64,000 bases of DNA. Origin: Nakamurella alba (GTDB lineage Bacteria; Actinomycetota; Actinomycetes; Mycobacteriales; Nakamurellaceae). Numbering within the stretch: the first letter of the stretch is position 1; the number at the start of each line of letters is the position of its first letter. Shown here piece after piece: positions 34,244 to 43,123 of this stretch. The notes beneath the pieces are model-generated. The model had not been told where the DNA came from. It made no database searches and was given only the letters and a program-made list of their open reading frames with translations. The DNA is taken from the NCBI RefSeq assembly GCF_009707545.1, contig NZ_WLYK01000002.1, positions 124,001 to 188,000 of the forward strand. Direction: 5' to 3'. Made by a program: the position numbers and the translations under genes.

Positions 34244-34259
34244 CCACCCGATCGGGTGG
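34244..34259. terminator. 16-bp perfect palindrome after the sigma-fusion gene
   Basis: CCACCCGA followed by TCGGGTGG lies 33 bases past the stop codon. It could act as a terminator stem, although without a proper loop, or as an operator for the downstream gtrA-like gene. Confidence 0.4.
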
Positions 34260-34351
34260 TCGGCGACACGCTGTGCAGTGGCTCCGGCCGGTGTGTGATC
34301 CGTGTGGTGTGACAGATGCTGTGATCAGGCACGACGGGTGGATTCCGGGCT

Positions 34352-34363
34352 TAGACTGATCCG
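34352..34363 (+). promoter_or_regulatory. -10 element consistent with a leaderless GtrA transcript
   Basis: TAGACT (34352-34357) lies 6 bases upstream of the GTG start at 34364, so transcription would begin at or next to the start codon. No ribosome site is present. Leaderless mRNAs are common in actinobacteria. Confidence 0.5.
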
Positions 34364-34885
34364 GTGAATCTGGTCGAGCGCGTGCGCGAGGTGCTGCCGC
34401 CGAAGTATCGCGAGCTGGCGAAGTTCCTCGTCGTCGGCGGGTCCTCCTGGGTCGTCGACTCGGGATTGTTCCTCATCCTGTCGCACACGATCCTGGACGA
34501 GAAGGTGATCACCTCCAAGATCATCTCGATCCTGGTGTCGACCATCTTCAGCTACATCCTCAACCGGGAGTGGTCCTTCAGCCATCGCGGCGGCCGCGAG
34601 CGGCACCACGAGGCCATGCTGTTCTTCCTGGTCAACGGGATCGGCCTGCTGCTGAACCTGGTGCCGCTGTGGATCTCGCACTACCTGATCGGGATCAGCC
34701 AGCCGGACTACTCGCGGCTCACGGTGAGCGTCGCGGACTTCGTCTCCGGCAGCATCATCGGCACGCTGATCGGCATGGCCTTCCGCTTCTGGGCGTACCG
34801 CCGCTTCGTCTTCCCCGACGAGCTCAGCAGTGCCGACGAGCAGCAGGGCACCGGCGGCGAGCCCCCGGTCCGCGCCGGCAGCTGA
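34364..34885 (+). CDS. GtrA family membrane protein
   Basis: A 173-residue protein with four hydrophobic segments of the GtrA/DPMS-like family. FLVVGGSSWVVDSGLFLILSH is the first span. SILVSTIFSYILNREWSFSH carries the typical N-R-x-W-x-F motif, and FRFWAYRRFVFPDE is the typical end. Family knowledge: GtrA proteins help flip or present lipid-linked sugars. The homologue I recall at this place in M. tuberculosis is Rv3277, after purK. It is tail-to-tail with the histidine kinase gene (21 bases apart). Confidence 0.88.
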   Translation: MNLVERVREVLPPKYRELAKFLVVGGSSWVVDSGLFLILSHTILDEKVITSKIISILVSTIFSYILNREWSFSHRGGRERHHEAMLFFLVNGIGLLLNLVPLWISHYLIGISQPDYSRLTVSVADFVSGSIIGTLIGMAFRFWAYRRFVFPDELSSADEQQGTGGEPPVRAGS

Positions 34886-34906
34886 CCCGGAAGGGTGCGC
34901 GGCCGC

Positions 34907-36151
34907 TCAGGGCCGGTGCGCCAGCAGGTAGATCGCGAAGGTCGGCGGAGCCGGCCGACGCAGTTCCAGCCGCCCGCCGTCGGACTCGACGAACGCCCGG
35001 GCCAGGTCCAGCCCGATCCCGGTGCTGGACGCGGTGGACATCCCGCGGTCGAAGATGTGCGCGGCCAACCCCGGGGTGATCGGTCCGCCCTGGTCCTCCA
35101 CCTCGGTGACGACGGTTCCGGCACCGTCCCGGACGGTGACGGTGACCGTTCCGGCCCCGTGCCGCAAGGCGTTGTCCAGCAACACCTCCACCGCCTCCCG
35201 CAGCCGGACCGGGGTGGCGCGGACCACGGTGTCGGCAGCGCCGGTCACCAGGTCCAGCCGGCGGCCGGCGGCCCCGAAGGTCGGTTGCCAGCGGTCCACC
35301 AGGTCGACCAGCAGCGGGACCAGCGGCAGCGGCTCGGCGCCGGCCGCCCGGCGCTCCCGGGCGGTGGCCAACAGGTCGTCGACCACCGCGACCAGCTGGT
35401 CCGTCTGCTGCAGCGCGGCCCGGGCGGCGGCCGCCAGGTCCGGGTCCGGCTGCGTCGCCAGCTCCTCCACCTGCAGCCGCAGCCCGGTCAGCCGGGTGCG
35501 CAGCTGGTGGGTGACGTCGCCGACCAGGTCCCGTTCCCGGCCGATCAGCGCCGCGATGTCGCCGGCCGAGGTGTCCAGCACCTCCGCGACCCGGTCCAGT
35601 TCGGCGATGCCGTAGCGCTCGGGTACCGGCCGGAAGTCACCGGCGCCGAGCCGGGCCGCCCGGTCCGCGACCTGCACCAGCGGCCGGGACAGCCGGCGGG
35701 CCAGCACCAGGGCGATGCCGGCGCCGACTGCCAGCGACAGCAGCACCGCGGCGGACACCAGCAGCAGCGCGGTCCGCTGCTCGGACTCGATCCGGTCGGC
35801 CGGCACCGACAGCCGGACGGACCCGCCGCCCGAGAGCGAGACCTCCTCGGCGAACCGCTCCTGCACGGCGGGGTCGAAACCGGGCCCGGGCACCTCGCCC
35901 GCCCGGCCACCGGACATCCGGACCTGCAGCAGGCCGCCGTCGGGCACCAGCAAGGCATACGGGGCGAGATCGAGCTCCGGCAGGGCGGCCTGCTCCCCCA
36001 GCGAACCGGCGACCGATTCCAGCCGGCCCAGCAGGTCGGTCCGCACCCCGTCGGTGACCAGCCGGTAGGAGACGATCGCCAGCGGCACCCCGAGCGCCAG
36101 CACCGATGCCAGCATCACCATCAGGATCGACGCGAGGACCCGGCGACGCAT
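34907..36151 (-). CDS. two-component sensor histidine kinase
   Basis: A 414-residue membrane kinase. Membrane spans are at about 6-30 and 129-150 with an extracytoplasmic sensor loop of about 100 residues between them. A HAMP domain follows (151-203). The phosphoacceptor is His215 in GDVTHQLRTRL, the N box includes Asn327 in LLDNALRHG, G1 is DQGGPI (353-358) and G2 GIGLDLAR (378-385). The F box is weak but present (IFDRG). It lies 12 bases after the response regulator gene and must be its partner. The signal is unknown. The kinase helix lacks the usual Pro after the His-Glu pair (HQLRTRL rather than HELRTPL), as in several actinobacterial kinases. Confidence 0.92.
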   Translation of the reverse strand: MRRRVLASILMVMLASVLALGVPLAIVSYRLVTDGVRTDLLGRLESVAGSLGEQAALPELDLAPYALLVPDGGLLQVRMSGGRAGEVPGPGFDPAVQERFAEEVSLSGGGSVRLSVPADRIESEQRTALLLVSAAVLLSLAVGAGIALVLARRLSRPLVQVADRAARLGAGDFRPVPERYGIAELDRVAEVLDTSAGDIAALIGRERDLVGDVTHQLRTRLTGLRLQVEELATQPDPDLAAAARAALQQTDQLVAVVDDLLATARERRAAGAEPLPLVPLLVDLVDRWQPTFGAAGRRLDLVTGAADTVVRATPVRLREAVEVLLDNALRHGAGTVTVTVRDGAGTVVTEVEDQGGPITPGLAAHIFDRGMSTASSTGIGLDLARAFVESDGGRLELRRPAPPTFAIYLLAHRP

Positions 36152-36163
36152 CGGCGGCGCGGA

Positions 36164-36835
36164 TCAGCCGTTGAACCGCAGACCGGCACCGCGCACGGTG
36201 GCGACGTGCCGGTCCAGGGGCTCCTCCTGGCCGGCGGCGAGTTTGTGCCGCAGCCCGGAGACGTGCATGTCCAGGGTCTTGGAGTTCAGCACCGACGGGT
36301 CGCCCCAGAGCGCGTCCACGATCTCCTCGCGGCTGACCACCTGGTCCGGGGTGGTCATCAGCAGGTGCAGCAGGTCGAACTCCTTGGGGGTGAGCGCGAC
36401 CTCGGTGCCGGCGACGGTGACCTTGCGGGCGGATGCGTCCAGCAGCACCCCGTTGCTGGACAGCAGCACCACCCCGTTGCGCCGGAGCAGCGCCCGCACC
36501 CGGGCCAGCACCTCCGACATCCGGAACGGCTTGGCCACGTAGTCGTCGGCGCCGGCGTCCAGGCCGACCACCACGTCCATCTCGTCGGCCCGGGCGGTCA
36601 GCATCAGCACGGCGATCCGGCGGCCGGAGGCACGGATGCGGCGGCAGACCTCGAGTCCGTCCACCCCGGGCAGGCCGAGATCCAGGATCATCACGCTCAC
36701 CGGCTGCTCGGTGGCCGCGGCCAGTGCGGCACCGCCGCTCTCGGCGAGCACCACCTGGTAGGACTCCTTGCGCAGGGCGCGCGCCAGCGGTTCGGCGATC
36801 GCGGGGTCGTCCTCAGCCACCAGTACGACGGTCAC
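36164..36835 (-). CDS. OmpR-family response regulator
   Basis: A 223-residue regulator. The receiver domain (1-118) has the acidic pocket (Glu8, Asp9, Asp10), the phosphorylation site Asp52 in MILDLGLPG, the switch Thr80 and Lys102. The C-terminal winged helix (about 128-220) has VALTPKEFDLLHLLM and the recognition helix in SKTLDMHVSGLRHKL. The GTG start at 36835 lies 46 bases after the carboxyltransferase gene stop, so read-through from the metabolic genes upstream is possible. Target genes are unknown. Confidence 0.93.
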   Translation of the reverse strand: MTVVLVAEDDPAIAEPLARALRKESYQVVLAESGGAALAAATEQPVSVMILDLGLPGVDGLEVCRRIRASGRRIAVLMLTARADEMDVVVGLDAGADDYVAKPFRMSEVLARVRALLRRNGVVLLSSNGVLLDASARKVTVAGTEVALTPKEFDLLHLLMTTPDQVVSREEIVDALWGDPSVLNSKTLDMHVSGLRHKLAAGQEEPLDRHVATVRGAGLRFNG

Positions 36836-36881
36836 GCCGACAGCGTACGGTCCGCGGTCGCGGACTCCGGTGAGGTGCCGC

Positions 36882-38420
36882 TCAGACGGGTGTCACCCCG
36901 TGCCGCCGCGGGTACCGGGGACGTTCCCGCCCGGCGGCCAGGGCCAGCCGGGCGATGAGTTCGCCGCGCAACTCCTCCGGTTCGACGATCGCGTCGATCA
37001 CCAGGTCCGCGGCCAACCGCACCAGGTCGATGTCCCGCTCGTACTCCCGCCGCAGCCGGTCCACCAGCGCCGCCCGTTCGTCCGGGTCCGCCACCGCGGC
37101 GATCCGGTGCGCGTGCACCGCGTTGACCGCGGCCTCGGCGCCCATCACCGCGATCTTCGCCGTCGGCAGGGCGAGGGTGACGTCCGGGTCGAAGCCGGGG
37201 CCGGCCATCGCGTACAGCCCGGCGCCGTAGGCCTTGCGGATCACCACGCAGGCCTTCGGCACGGTGGCCTCGGCCACCGCGGTGATCATCTTCGCGCCGT
37301 GCCGGATGATGCCCTGCCGCTCGACCGCGGTGCCGACCATGAACCCGGGCACGTCCGCCAGGAACACCAGCGGCAGCCCGAAGGCGTCGCAGAGCTGGAT
37401 GAAATGCGCGGCCTTGTCGGCGGAGTCGACGAACAGCACGCCGCCGCGGACCATCGAGTTGTTCGCCACGACCCCGACCGGCCGGCCGTCCAGCCGCCCC
37501 AGCCCGACCGTGAGCTCGCGGGCCCAACCGGGGTGGATCTCGAAGAAGGAGTCCTCGTCCAGCAGGGCCCGGACCACCCGGCGCATGTCGAACGCGACCC
37601 GCTCCGAATCCGGCACCAGGGCGCGGATGTCGCCCTTCCCGGCCGGCCGCGGGTCGGTCGCCGGCAGCGGGCCGTCGCAGCGGGACGGGAAATACGACAG
37701 GTACTGCCGCACCGCGCCCAGCGCGGCCGGTTCGTCGGACACCAGCAGATGGCCGACACCGGAGACGGTGGTGTGCATCCGGGCACCGCCCATCTCCTCC
37801 AGCGTGGTCCGCTCCCCGGTGACCATCTCCACCATCCGGTCGCTGCCCAGGTACATCGACGCATTGCCCTCGACCATCACCACCAGGTCGCAGAACGCCG
37901 GGATGTAGGCGCCACCGGCCGCGCTCGGGCCGAACAGCGCACACACCTGCGGGATCACCCCGGACGCCCGCACCTGGGTGGCGAAGATCTTGCCGGCGCC
38001 CCGGCGGCCGGGGAACAGCTGCACCTGATCGGTGATCCGCGCACCGGCCGAGTCGACCAGGTAGATCATCGGAACACCCGCAGCACAGGCCTTCTCGATG
38101 ATCCGGATGATCTTCTCCACCGTCCGGGCCCCCCAGGACCCGGCCTTGACGGTCGAGTCGTTGGCCATCAGGCAGACCGGCCGTCCGTCGACGGTGGCCG
38201 ACCCGGTGACCACCCCGTCGGCCGGCAGGCCGTCGGCCAGCGCGTTCGCCAGTTGCCCGTCCTCGACGAAAGAGCCCTCGTCGACCAGGATGTCGATCCG
38301 TTGCCGGGCGAACAGCTTGCCGCGTGCGGCATTCGCATCGTGGTACTTCGCGGGGCCGCCGGCGGCCGCGAGGCGGCGCAGTTCACCGGGGGTGGAGGGG
38401 ATCGGCGACGGCTCTGTCAC
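36882..38420 (-). CDS. acyl-CoA carboxylase beta (carboxyltransferase) subunit, orphan paralogue
   Basis: A 512-residue carboxyltransferase with both crotonase-like halves. The N half has GGAYIPAFCDLVVMVEG and GGARMHTTVSGVG. The C half has DVPGFMVGTAVERQGIIRHGAK and RKAYGAGLYAMAGPGF. It transfers CO2 from carboxybiotin to an acyl-CoA. It differs clearly from the AccD5-like protein at 58992; GARMHTTVSGVGHL and LGSDRMVEMV suggest the propionyl/methylcrotonyl-like or AccD1/AccD2 group. No biotin subunit lies next to it, so it probably uses AccA3 (61535). The GTG start overlaps the stop of the EamA gene by 4 bases. Confidence 0.88.
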   Translation of the reverse strand: MTEPSPIPSTPGELRRLAAAGGPAKYHDANAARGKLFARQRIDILVDEGSFVEDGQLANALADGLPADGVVTGSATVDGRPVCLMANDSTVKAGSWGARTVEKIIRIIEKACAAGVPMIYLVDSAGARITDQVQLFPGRRGAGKIFATQVRASGVIPQVCALFGPSAAGGAYIPAFCDLVVMVEGNASMYLGSDRMVEMVTGERTTLEEMGGARMHTTVSGVGHLLVSDEPAALGAVRQYLSYFPSRCDGPLPATDPRPAGKGDIRALVPDSERVAFDMRRVVRALLDEDSFFEIHPGWARELTVGLGRLDGRPVGVVANNSMVRGGVLFVDSADKAAHFIQLCDAFGLPLVFLADVPGFMVGTAVERQGIIRHGAKMITAVAEATVPKACVVIRKAYGAGLYAMAGPGFDPDVTLALPTAKIAVMGAEAAVNAVHAHRIAAVADPDERAALVDRLRREYERDIDLVRLAADLVIDAIVEPEELRGELIARLALAAGRERPRYPRRHGVTPV

Positions 38421-39313
38421 CCGGCCAGTGTAGGTGAACGGCGGTTCACCGGCCTGCTCCGGTCCGGCACCGTGTTCGCGGCGATCACGCCGGCGACGAC
38501 CAGCACCGCCCCGGCCAGCAGCGGCAGGGTCGGTCGCTCCCCGAACAGCGGGAAGGCGATCGCTGCCACCAACACCGGGGTGAGCGCGCCGGTGGCGGCA
38601 GCCGGCCGCGGCCCCAACCGGGCCACCGCCACCGCGTAGGTCAGGCCCGCGCACAGCCCGATCCCGATGCCCTGCACAGCGGTGAACACCAGCACGTCCG
38701 GCAGTCCCGCGGTGCTGGAGAGCAGGGCGCTCCCCGACGGCCGCAGCACCGCGAGCAGCACGGTGACCGGCAACGACGGCAGGCAGACCAGCAGCACGGT
38801 GTCCAGCGGTCGCAGGCCGGCCCGGCGCAATCCCAGGGTGAAGGCGGCCCAGAACGCCGACGCGGCGAGCAGCACGGCGAGCCCGGGCCCCGACCGCAAC
38901 TCCGGGACGGCGATCACCGTCACCCCGGCGACGACCAGCGCGAGCGCGCCGAGGCGGGGTGCCGACGGCATCGCCCGGCGGCGCAGCGCCACCGCCGCGG
39001 TGACGAACACCGGGACGGTGCCCGGGATGACCAGCCCGACCAGCGTCGCACTGGTCAGCCGGCCACCGAGGGCGGAGGTGAGGAAGTACGGCAGCCCGGC
39101 GCCACAGGCGATGGCGACGGCCGCGGGCAGCGGCGCCCGGCGGATCCGGCGGACCGCCGCCGGGACCACGGGCAGCAGCACCAGCACCGGCAGCCCGAAC
39201 CGCAGCAGCGCCACATCGACCGGGGTCAGCGAGGACCCGGCAATCCCGCGGATGCTGAGCGCGAATCCGGCCCAGAGCACCACCGTGGCCGCCATCGCGG
39301 CCGGCCCCTTCAT
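38417..39313 (-). CDS. EamA/DMT-family metabolite transporter
   Basis: A 298-residue membrane protein with ten hydrophobic segments arranged as two five-span EamA halves (AATVVLWAGFALSIRG in the first; ASAFWAAFTLGLRRAG in the second). Family members export amino acids, nucleosides or other small metabolites; the substrate is not evident. It starts within the stop of the aminotransferase (ATGA overlap at 39310-39313) and ends overlapping the carboxyltransferase start, so the three genes are translated as a unit. An amino acid or keto-acid export role beside the aminotransferase and Lrp regulator is an inference. Confidence 0.85.
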   Translation of the reverse strand: MKGPAAMAATVVLWAGFALSIRGIAGSSLTPVDVALLRFGLPVLVLLPVVPAAVRRIRRAPLPAAVAIACGAGLPYFLTSALGGRLTSATLVGLVIPGTVPVFVTAAVALRRRAMPSAPRLGALALVVAGVTVIAVPELRSGPGLAVLLAASAFWAAFTLGLRRAGLRPLDTVLLVCLPSLPVTVLLAVLRPSGSALLSSTAGLPDVLVFTAVQGIGIGLCAGLTYAVAVARLGPRPAAATGALTPVLVAAIAFPLFGERPTLPLLAGAVLVVAGVIAANTVPDRSRPVNRRSPTLAG

Positions 39314-40470
39314 CCGAGCGCCGTCAGCGCCGCGGCCAGCCGCGGGATCCGGCCGGTCGGCAGCCCGGCCACGTTGATCCGGCCGCCGGGTGCGCAGTAC
39401 ACCGCTGCCTCTGTCATCAGCCACTGCCGTTCCGACTCCGTCATCGGGAGGACCGAGAACATGCCGCGGTGCCGGGTGACGACCTGCCACCGGCCCGGAC
39501 CGACCGCCGCGGCGAGCTGCCGGCGGATACTCATGATCCGGCGTCGCATCGACTCCAGTTCGGCGGTGTGGTCGGCGCGCAGTGCCGTGTCGCCGAGGAT
39601 CTCGGTGACCACGGCCGCGCCGTGGTCCGGCGGCTGGGAGTACGAGGCCCGGGCGATCCGCTGCAGCGCGGCGCCGGCGACCGCCCGCTGCGCGGCGGAA
39701 CCGCCGGTCACCAGAGCGATCCCGGTGCGCTCGGCGTACAGCCCGAAATTCTTCGAGCAACTGGCGGCCACCAGCGCCACCTCGGCCGCCGCGACCACGG
39801 TGCGCAGCCCGGCCAGGTCGGCCGCCATGCCCTCACCGAAGCCGTGATAGGCCGAATCGACCAGCGGTACCAGACCGAGAGCGGCCATCGCGTCGGCGAT
39901 CTCGCGCCACTGGGCCGGGTCCGGGTCGGCGCCGGTCGGGTTGTGACAGGCCGCCTGCAGCAGCACGACGTCGCCGGGCCGCGCCCGGTGCAGGGCCTCC
40001 AGCAGGGCGGGCACATCGGCCCGCCCGTCGGGGGTGAGGGACGGGTGGCCCTGCACCCGCAGGCCGGCCGCCTCGGCGATCGGCCGGTGGTTGACGTACC
40101 CCGGCTCCCCCAGGTGGACGGTGGCCGACGGCGACGCCAGCGCGACCAGCTCCAGCAGCACCCGCAGCGCACCGGTCCCGGCAACGCTCTGCACCGCAAC
40201 GGTTCCGGCGGCGGCGGCCGGCCCCAGCAGCAGATCGGTCATGGCCGCCAGGAACGGTGCCGACCCGGACGGGCCGACGTAACCGCGCGGCCGGCGGCGG
40301 GCGGCGAGCCGCTGCTCGGCCTCCGCGACCGCCCGCATCACCGGGGTGCGCCCGGTCTCGTCCCGGTACACCCCGACGACCAGGTCCAGCGGATCGCGCC
40401 GATCGGCGCGCAATGCTCCGGCCATCGCCCAGAGCGGGTCCGGCAGCACCGGTCCCAACGTCGACAACAT
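39310..40470 (-). CDS. class I aminotransferase, aspartate/aromatic type
   Basis: A 386-residue PLP enzyme of the AspC/TyrB branch. DLVVGVYRDETGRTPVM is the characteristic N-terminal stretch of that group. HNPTGADP, the LVDSAYHGFG aspartate region and ASCSKNFGLYAERTG with the PLP-binding Lys complete the cofactor site. GRINVAGL near the end holds the carboxylate-binding Arg region. Specificity (aspartate, tyrosine or phenylalanine) cannot be settled. The ATG at 40470 was chosen; a GTG at 40476 is close by. It is divergent from an Lrp regulator, the usual layout for Lrp control of amino acid genes. Confidence 0.85.
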   Translation of the reverse strand: MLSTLGPVLPDPLWAMAGALRADRRDPLDLVVGVYRDETGRTPVMRAVAEAEQRLAARRRPRGYVGPSGSAPFLAAMTDLLLGPAAAAGTVAVQSVAGTGALRVLLELVALASPSATVHLGEPGYVNHRPIAEAAGLRVQGHPSLTPDGRADVPALLEALHRARPGDVVLLQAACHNPTGADPDPAQWREIADAMAALGLVPLVDSAYHGFGEGMAADLAGLRTVVAAAEVALVAASCSKNFGLYAERTGIALVTGGSAAQRAVAGAALQRIARASYSQPPDHGAAVVTEILGDTALRADHTAELESMRRRIMSIRRQLAAAVGPGRWQVVTRHRGMFSVLPMTESERQWLMTEAAVYCAPGGRINVAGLPTGRIPRLAAALTALG

Positions 40471-40497
40471 GCTCACCCGCGCAACGCTAGACCTGCT

Positions 40498-40517
40498 GCA
40501 ATGGCAGCCGATTGCCA
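40498..40517. promoter_or_regulatory. overlapping dyads between the aminotransferase and Lrp genes
   Basis: TGGCA-N6-TGCCA (40502-40517) and the offset GCAAT-N8-ATTGC (40498-40515) share bases in the 98-base divergent gap. Lrp/AsnC proteins bind short imperfect dyads in such places, so this is a likely operator region. Confidence 0.5.
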
Positions 40518-40568
40518 GTTCTGCCGTCGTTCGCGACATCAGGAGCAGGATCTGCCACACTTAACGCC

Positions 40569-41039
40569 ATGGACGACATCGACCGCGACATCGTCCGGCT
40601 GCTCCAGCAGGACGGCCGGCTGAGCAACCAGGACCTGGCCGACGCGATCCGGCTGTCACCCTCCCCCACCCTGCGCCGGGTGCGCCGGCTGGAGGAGGAC
40701 GGCGTCATCGCCGGCTACACCGCGCTGGTCGACCAGCGGGCCTGGGGACTGCCGGTCACCTGCTTCGTGCAGATCCGGCTGTCCGAGCACAACCGCGCCG
40801 CCGTCGAGGCCTTCGAGCAGGCGGTGCAGCAGGTGGACCGGATCCAGGAGTGCTTCCTGATGACCGGCGAGGCCGACTACCTGCTGCGGGTGGTGGCCGC
40901 CGACCTCGAGGACTACGAGGACTTCGTCCGGTCCACGCTGCACCAGATGCCCGGGATCGCCTCCATCGGCACCGGTTTCGCCTACGGTGTGGTCAAGAGG
41001 ACGCCGGCGCTGCCGGTGCCGCGGCCTCAGGCTCGATGA
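40569..41039 (+). CDS. Lrp/AsnC family transcriptional regulator
   Basis: A 156-residue regulator. The N-terminal helix-turn-helix is DDIDRDIVRLLQQDGRLSNQDLADAIRLSPSPTLRRVRRLEEDGVI. The RAM ligand domain follows (about 65-150) with the family pattern ECFLMTGEADYLLRVVAADLEDYEDFV. It probably senses an amino acid and controls the divergent aminotransferase-EamA-carboxyltransferase run. Its 3' end overlaps the convergent ABC ATPase gene by 47 bases. The specific effector is not visible. Confidence 0.92.
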   Translation: MDDIDRDIVRLLQQDGRLSNQDLADAIRLSPSPTLRRVRRLEEDGVIAGYTALVDQRAWGLPVTCFVQIRLSEHNRAAVEAFEQAVQQVDRIQECFLMTGEADYLLRVVAADLEDYEDFVRSTLHQMPGIASIGTGFAYGVVKRTPALPVPRPQAR

Positions 41040-42099
41040 GCGGGTAGCGCTCGGCCAGCTCGCCCGGGAAGTGGCAGGCCACCCGGTGCTCCACCGAGCC
41101 CTGGGCGGGACCGGCGGTCAGCAGGGGCTTCTCGGTCGAGCAGATCGCCCGATCCGCGCCGACCGGGCAACGGCTGACGAAAGCGCACCCCTGGGTCGGC
41201 CGCCGGGACTGCGGCTCGCCGCCGAGCACGATCCGCTCCCGCTTCACCACACCGCGGGGCGCCGGCGCCGCGGACAGCAGGGCCGTGGTGTACGGGTGCT
41301 GCGGTCGGGCGAAAAGATCCTCGGCGGAGGCGATCTCGACGATCTCCCCCAGGTACAGCACCATGACCCGGTCGCAGAAGTACTCGGCCGCGGCCAGGTC
41401 GTGGACGATGAACAGGTAGGTCAGGTCCAGCCGGCGCTGCTCCTTGCGCAGCAGGGTGAGCACCTGCGCCTGCACCGAGACGTCCAGCGCCGAGATCGGC
41501 TCGTCCAGCACGGTGATCTCCGGCCGCAGCACCAGTGCCCGGGCGATCGCCACCCGCTGCCGCTGGCCGCCGGACAGCGCGCCGGGGACGCGCTCGAGCA
41601 GTTCCCCGGTCAGCCCGACGTCGGACAGGATCTCCTCCGCCTGCCGGCGGCGCTCGGCGGCCGGCACCCCGTGCACGGCCAGCGGCTGCTCGACGATGTC
41701 GCGCACCGTCATCCGCGGGTCCAGCGACCCGAACGGGTCCTGGAACACCATCTGGATGCGCTTGCGTGCCTGCCGCAGAGCGCGCCCGGACAGCCCGCTC
41801 AGCTCGGTGCCGTCCAGCTCGATCGTCCCGGTGGTGCGGCCGCGTTCGGTGCCCAACCGGAGCAGCGAGCGGGCCAGCGTCGACTTGCCGCAGCCGGATT
41901 CGCCGACCACGCCCAGGGTCTCGCCCTTGTGCACCTCGAAGGACAGCTCGTGCAGCACCGGGTACGCGCCGCGACCGGCGGCGTAGGACCGGCTCAGCTC
42001 CCGGACCGTGAGCAGCGGCTCCCGGTCCTTGACAGCAGTGCTTGTCGCAGCGGCGGTGCTTGTTGCTGCAGTGCTTGTTGCAGCGGGGGTCTCGCCCAT
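40993..42099 (-). CDS. oligopeptide-type ABC transporter ATPase (DppF/OppF-like)
   Basis: A 368-residue ATPase. Walker A is GESGCGKST (about 70-78), the signature is LSGGQRQRVAIARAL, and Walker B is ITVLDEPISALD. A C-terminal oligo_HPY domain ends with three Cys in the order seen in metal-cluster-bearing Dpp/Opp ATPases (GCAFVSRCP, later CSTE and CHF). The N-terminus has a TSTAA-type repeat of about 20 residues, encoded by GTGCTTGT repeats at 42038, 42056 and 42071, which is unlike the family. It is the last gene of the transport operon, 1 base after the DppD-like gene. Confidence 0.93.
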   Translation of the reverse strand: MGETPAATSTAATSTAAATSTAVKDREPLLTVRELSRSYAAGRGAYPVLHELSFEVHKGETLGVVGESGCGKSTLARSLLRLGTERGRTTGTIELDGTELSGLSGRALRQARKRIQMVFQDPFGSLDPRMTVRDIVEQPLAVHGVPAAERRRQAEEILSDVGLTGELLERVPGALSGGQRQRVAIARALVLRPEITVLDEPISALDVSVQAQVLTLLRKEQRRLDLTYLFIVHDLAAAEYFCDRVMVLYLGEIVEIASAEDLFARPQHPYTTALLSAAPAPRGVVKRERIVLGGEPQSRRPTQGCAFVSRCPVGADRAICSTEKPLLTAGPAQGSVEHRVACHFPGELAERYPLIEPEAAAPAAPASS

Positions 42100-42100
42100 C

Positions 42101-43123
42101 TCAGGCCAACCTCTCCAGTCGGGCGGTCTGCGCCTCGGTGGCGCGGCGGCACTCGGCGACGTGCCCCACGGTCTCCAGCGGGATCCGCGGCGGTTGCCCG
42201 GTGGTGCACTCCGGCTGTGCCCAGGTGCAGCGCGGGGCGAACGAGCAACCCGGCGGCAGCGCGGTCAGCGCCGGCGGTGCGCCCGGGATCCAGGACAGCT
42301 CACCGTCCTTCACCGCCCCCGGCACCGGCAGCGAGTCGAGCAGCGCGCCGGTGTAGGGGTGCGCGGCGGCCGGGAACATCAGGTCGGTGGGCACCTCCTC
42401 GACGATGCGGCCGGCGTACATCACCAGCACCCGGTCGCAGAACTCGGACACCAGGCCGATGTCGTGGGTGACCAGGACAACGGCGATGCCGAGTTTCTCG
42501 ACCAGCGAGTCGAGCAGGTCCATGACCTGGGCCTGGGTGGTGACGTCGAGGGCGGTCGTCGGCTCGTCGGCGATCAGCACCGCCGGGTCGTTCGCGATGG
42601 CGATGGCGATCAGCACGCGCTGCCGCATGCCACCGGAGTACTGGTGCGGGTACTGCTTCAGCCGGCTCGCCGGGTCGGGCACGCCGACCCCGGCCAGCAG
42701 TTCGATCGACCGCTCCCGTACCTGCGCGCGCGACATCTTCGGGTGGTGCTGCTTGAGCGCCTCGCCGATCTGCGCACCGATCGACTTCACCGGGTCCAGC
42801 GAGGTCAGCGGGTCCTGGAAGACCAGCGACATCTCCGACCCGCGAAGCCGGTTCATCGCCTTCTCGTCGTCGTAGTCGACCTGGTTGCCCAGCAGGTGCA
42901 CGGACCCACCGGTCACCCGGCCACCGGCGGCCATCAGCCCCATCAGGGCCAGCGCCAGCGTCGACTTCCCGGAGCCGGATTCGCCGACCACGCCGACCTT
43001 CTCGCCCGGCCGCACCACGAGATCCACCCCGCGCACGATGCCCACCCCGCCGTACCCGGCGTGCAGGTCCGAGACCTCCAGCGCCGCCGTCCCGGTCGCC
43101 GTCTTCTCCAGCAGCGCGCTCAT
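42101..43123 (-). CDS. oligopeptide-type ABC transporter ATPase (DppD/OppD-like)
   Basis: A 340-residue ATPase. Walker A is GESGSGKST (about 45-53), the signature YSGGMRQRVLIAIAI and Walker B VLIADEPTTALDVT are those of OppD/DppD. The C-terminal oligo_HPY region has a Cys set (GCSFAPRCTWAQPEC). The start codon overlaps the stop of the DppB-like permease (ATGA at 43120). With the DppF-like partner it forms the ATPase dimer of the importer. Confidence 0.94.
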   Translation of the reverse strand: MSALLEKTATGTAALEVSDLHAGYGGVGIVRGVDLVVRPGEKVGVVGESGSGKSTLALALMGLMAAGGRVTGGSVHLLGNQVDYDDEKAMNRLRGSEMSLVFQDPLTSLDPVKSIGAQIGEALKQHHPKMSRAQVRERSIELLAGVGVPDPASRLKQYPHQYSGGMRQRVLIAIAIANDPAVLIADEPTTALDVTTQAQVMDLLDSLVEKLGIAVVLVTHDIGLVSEFCDRVLVMYAGRIVEEVPTDLMFPAAAHPYTGALLDSLPVPGAVKDGELSWIPGAPPALTALPPGCSFAPRCTWAQPECTTGQPPRIPLETVGHVAECRRATEAQTARLERLA

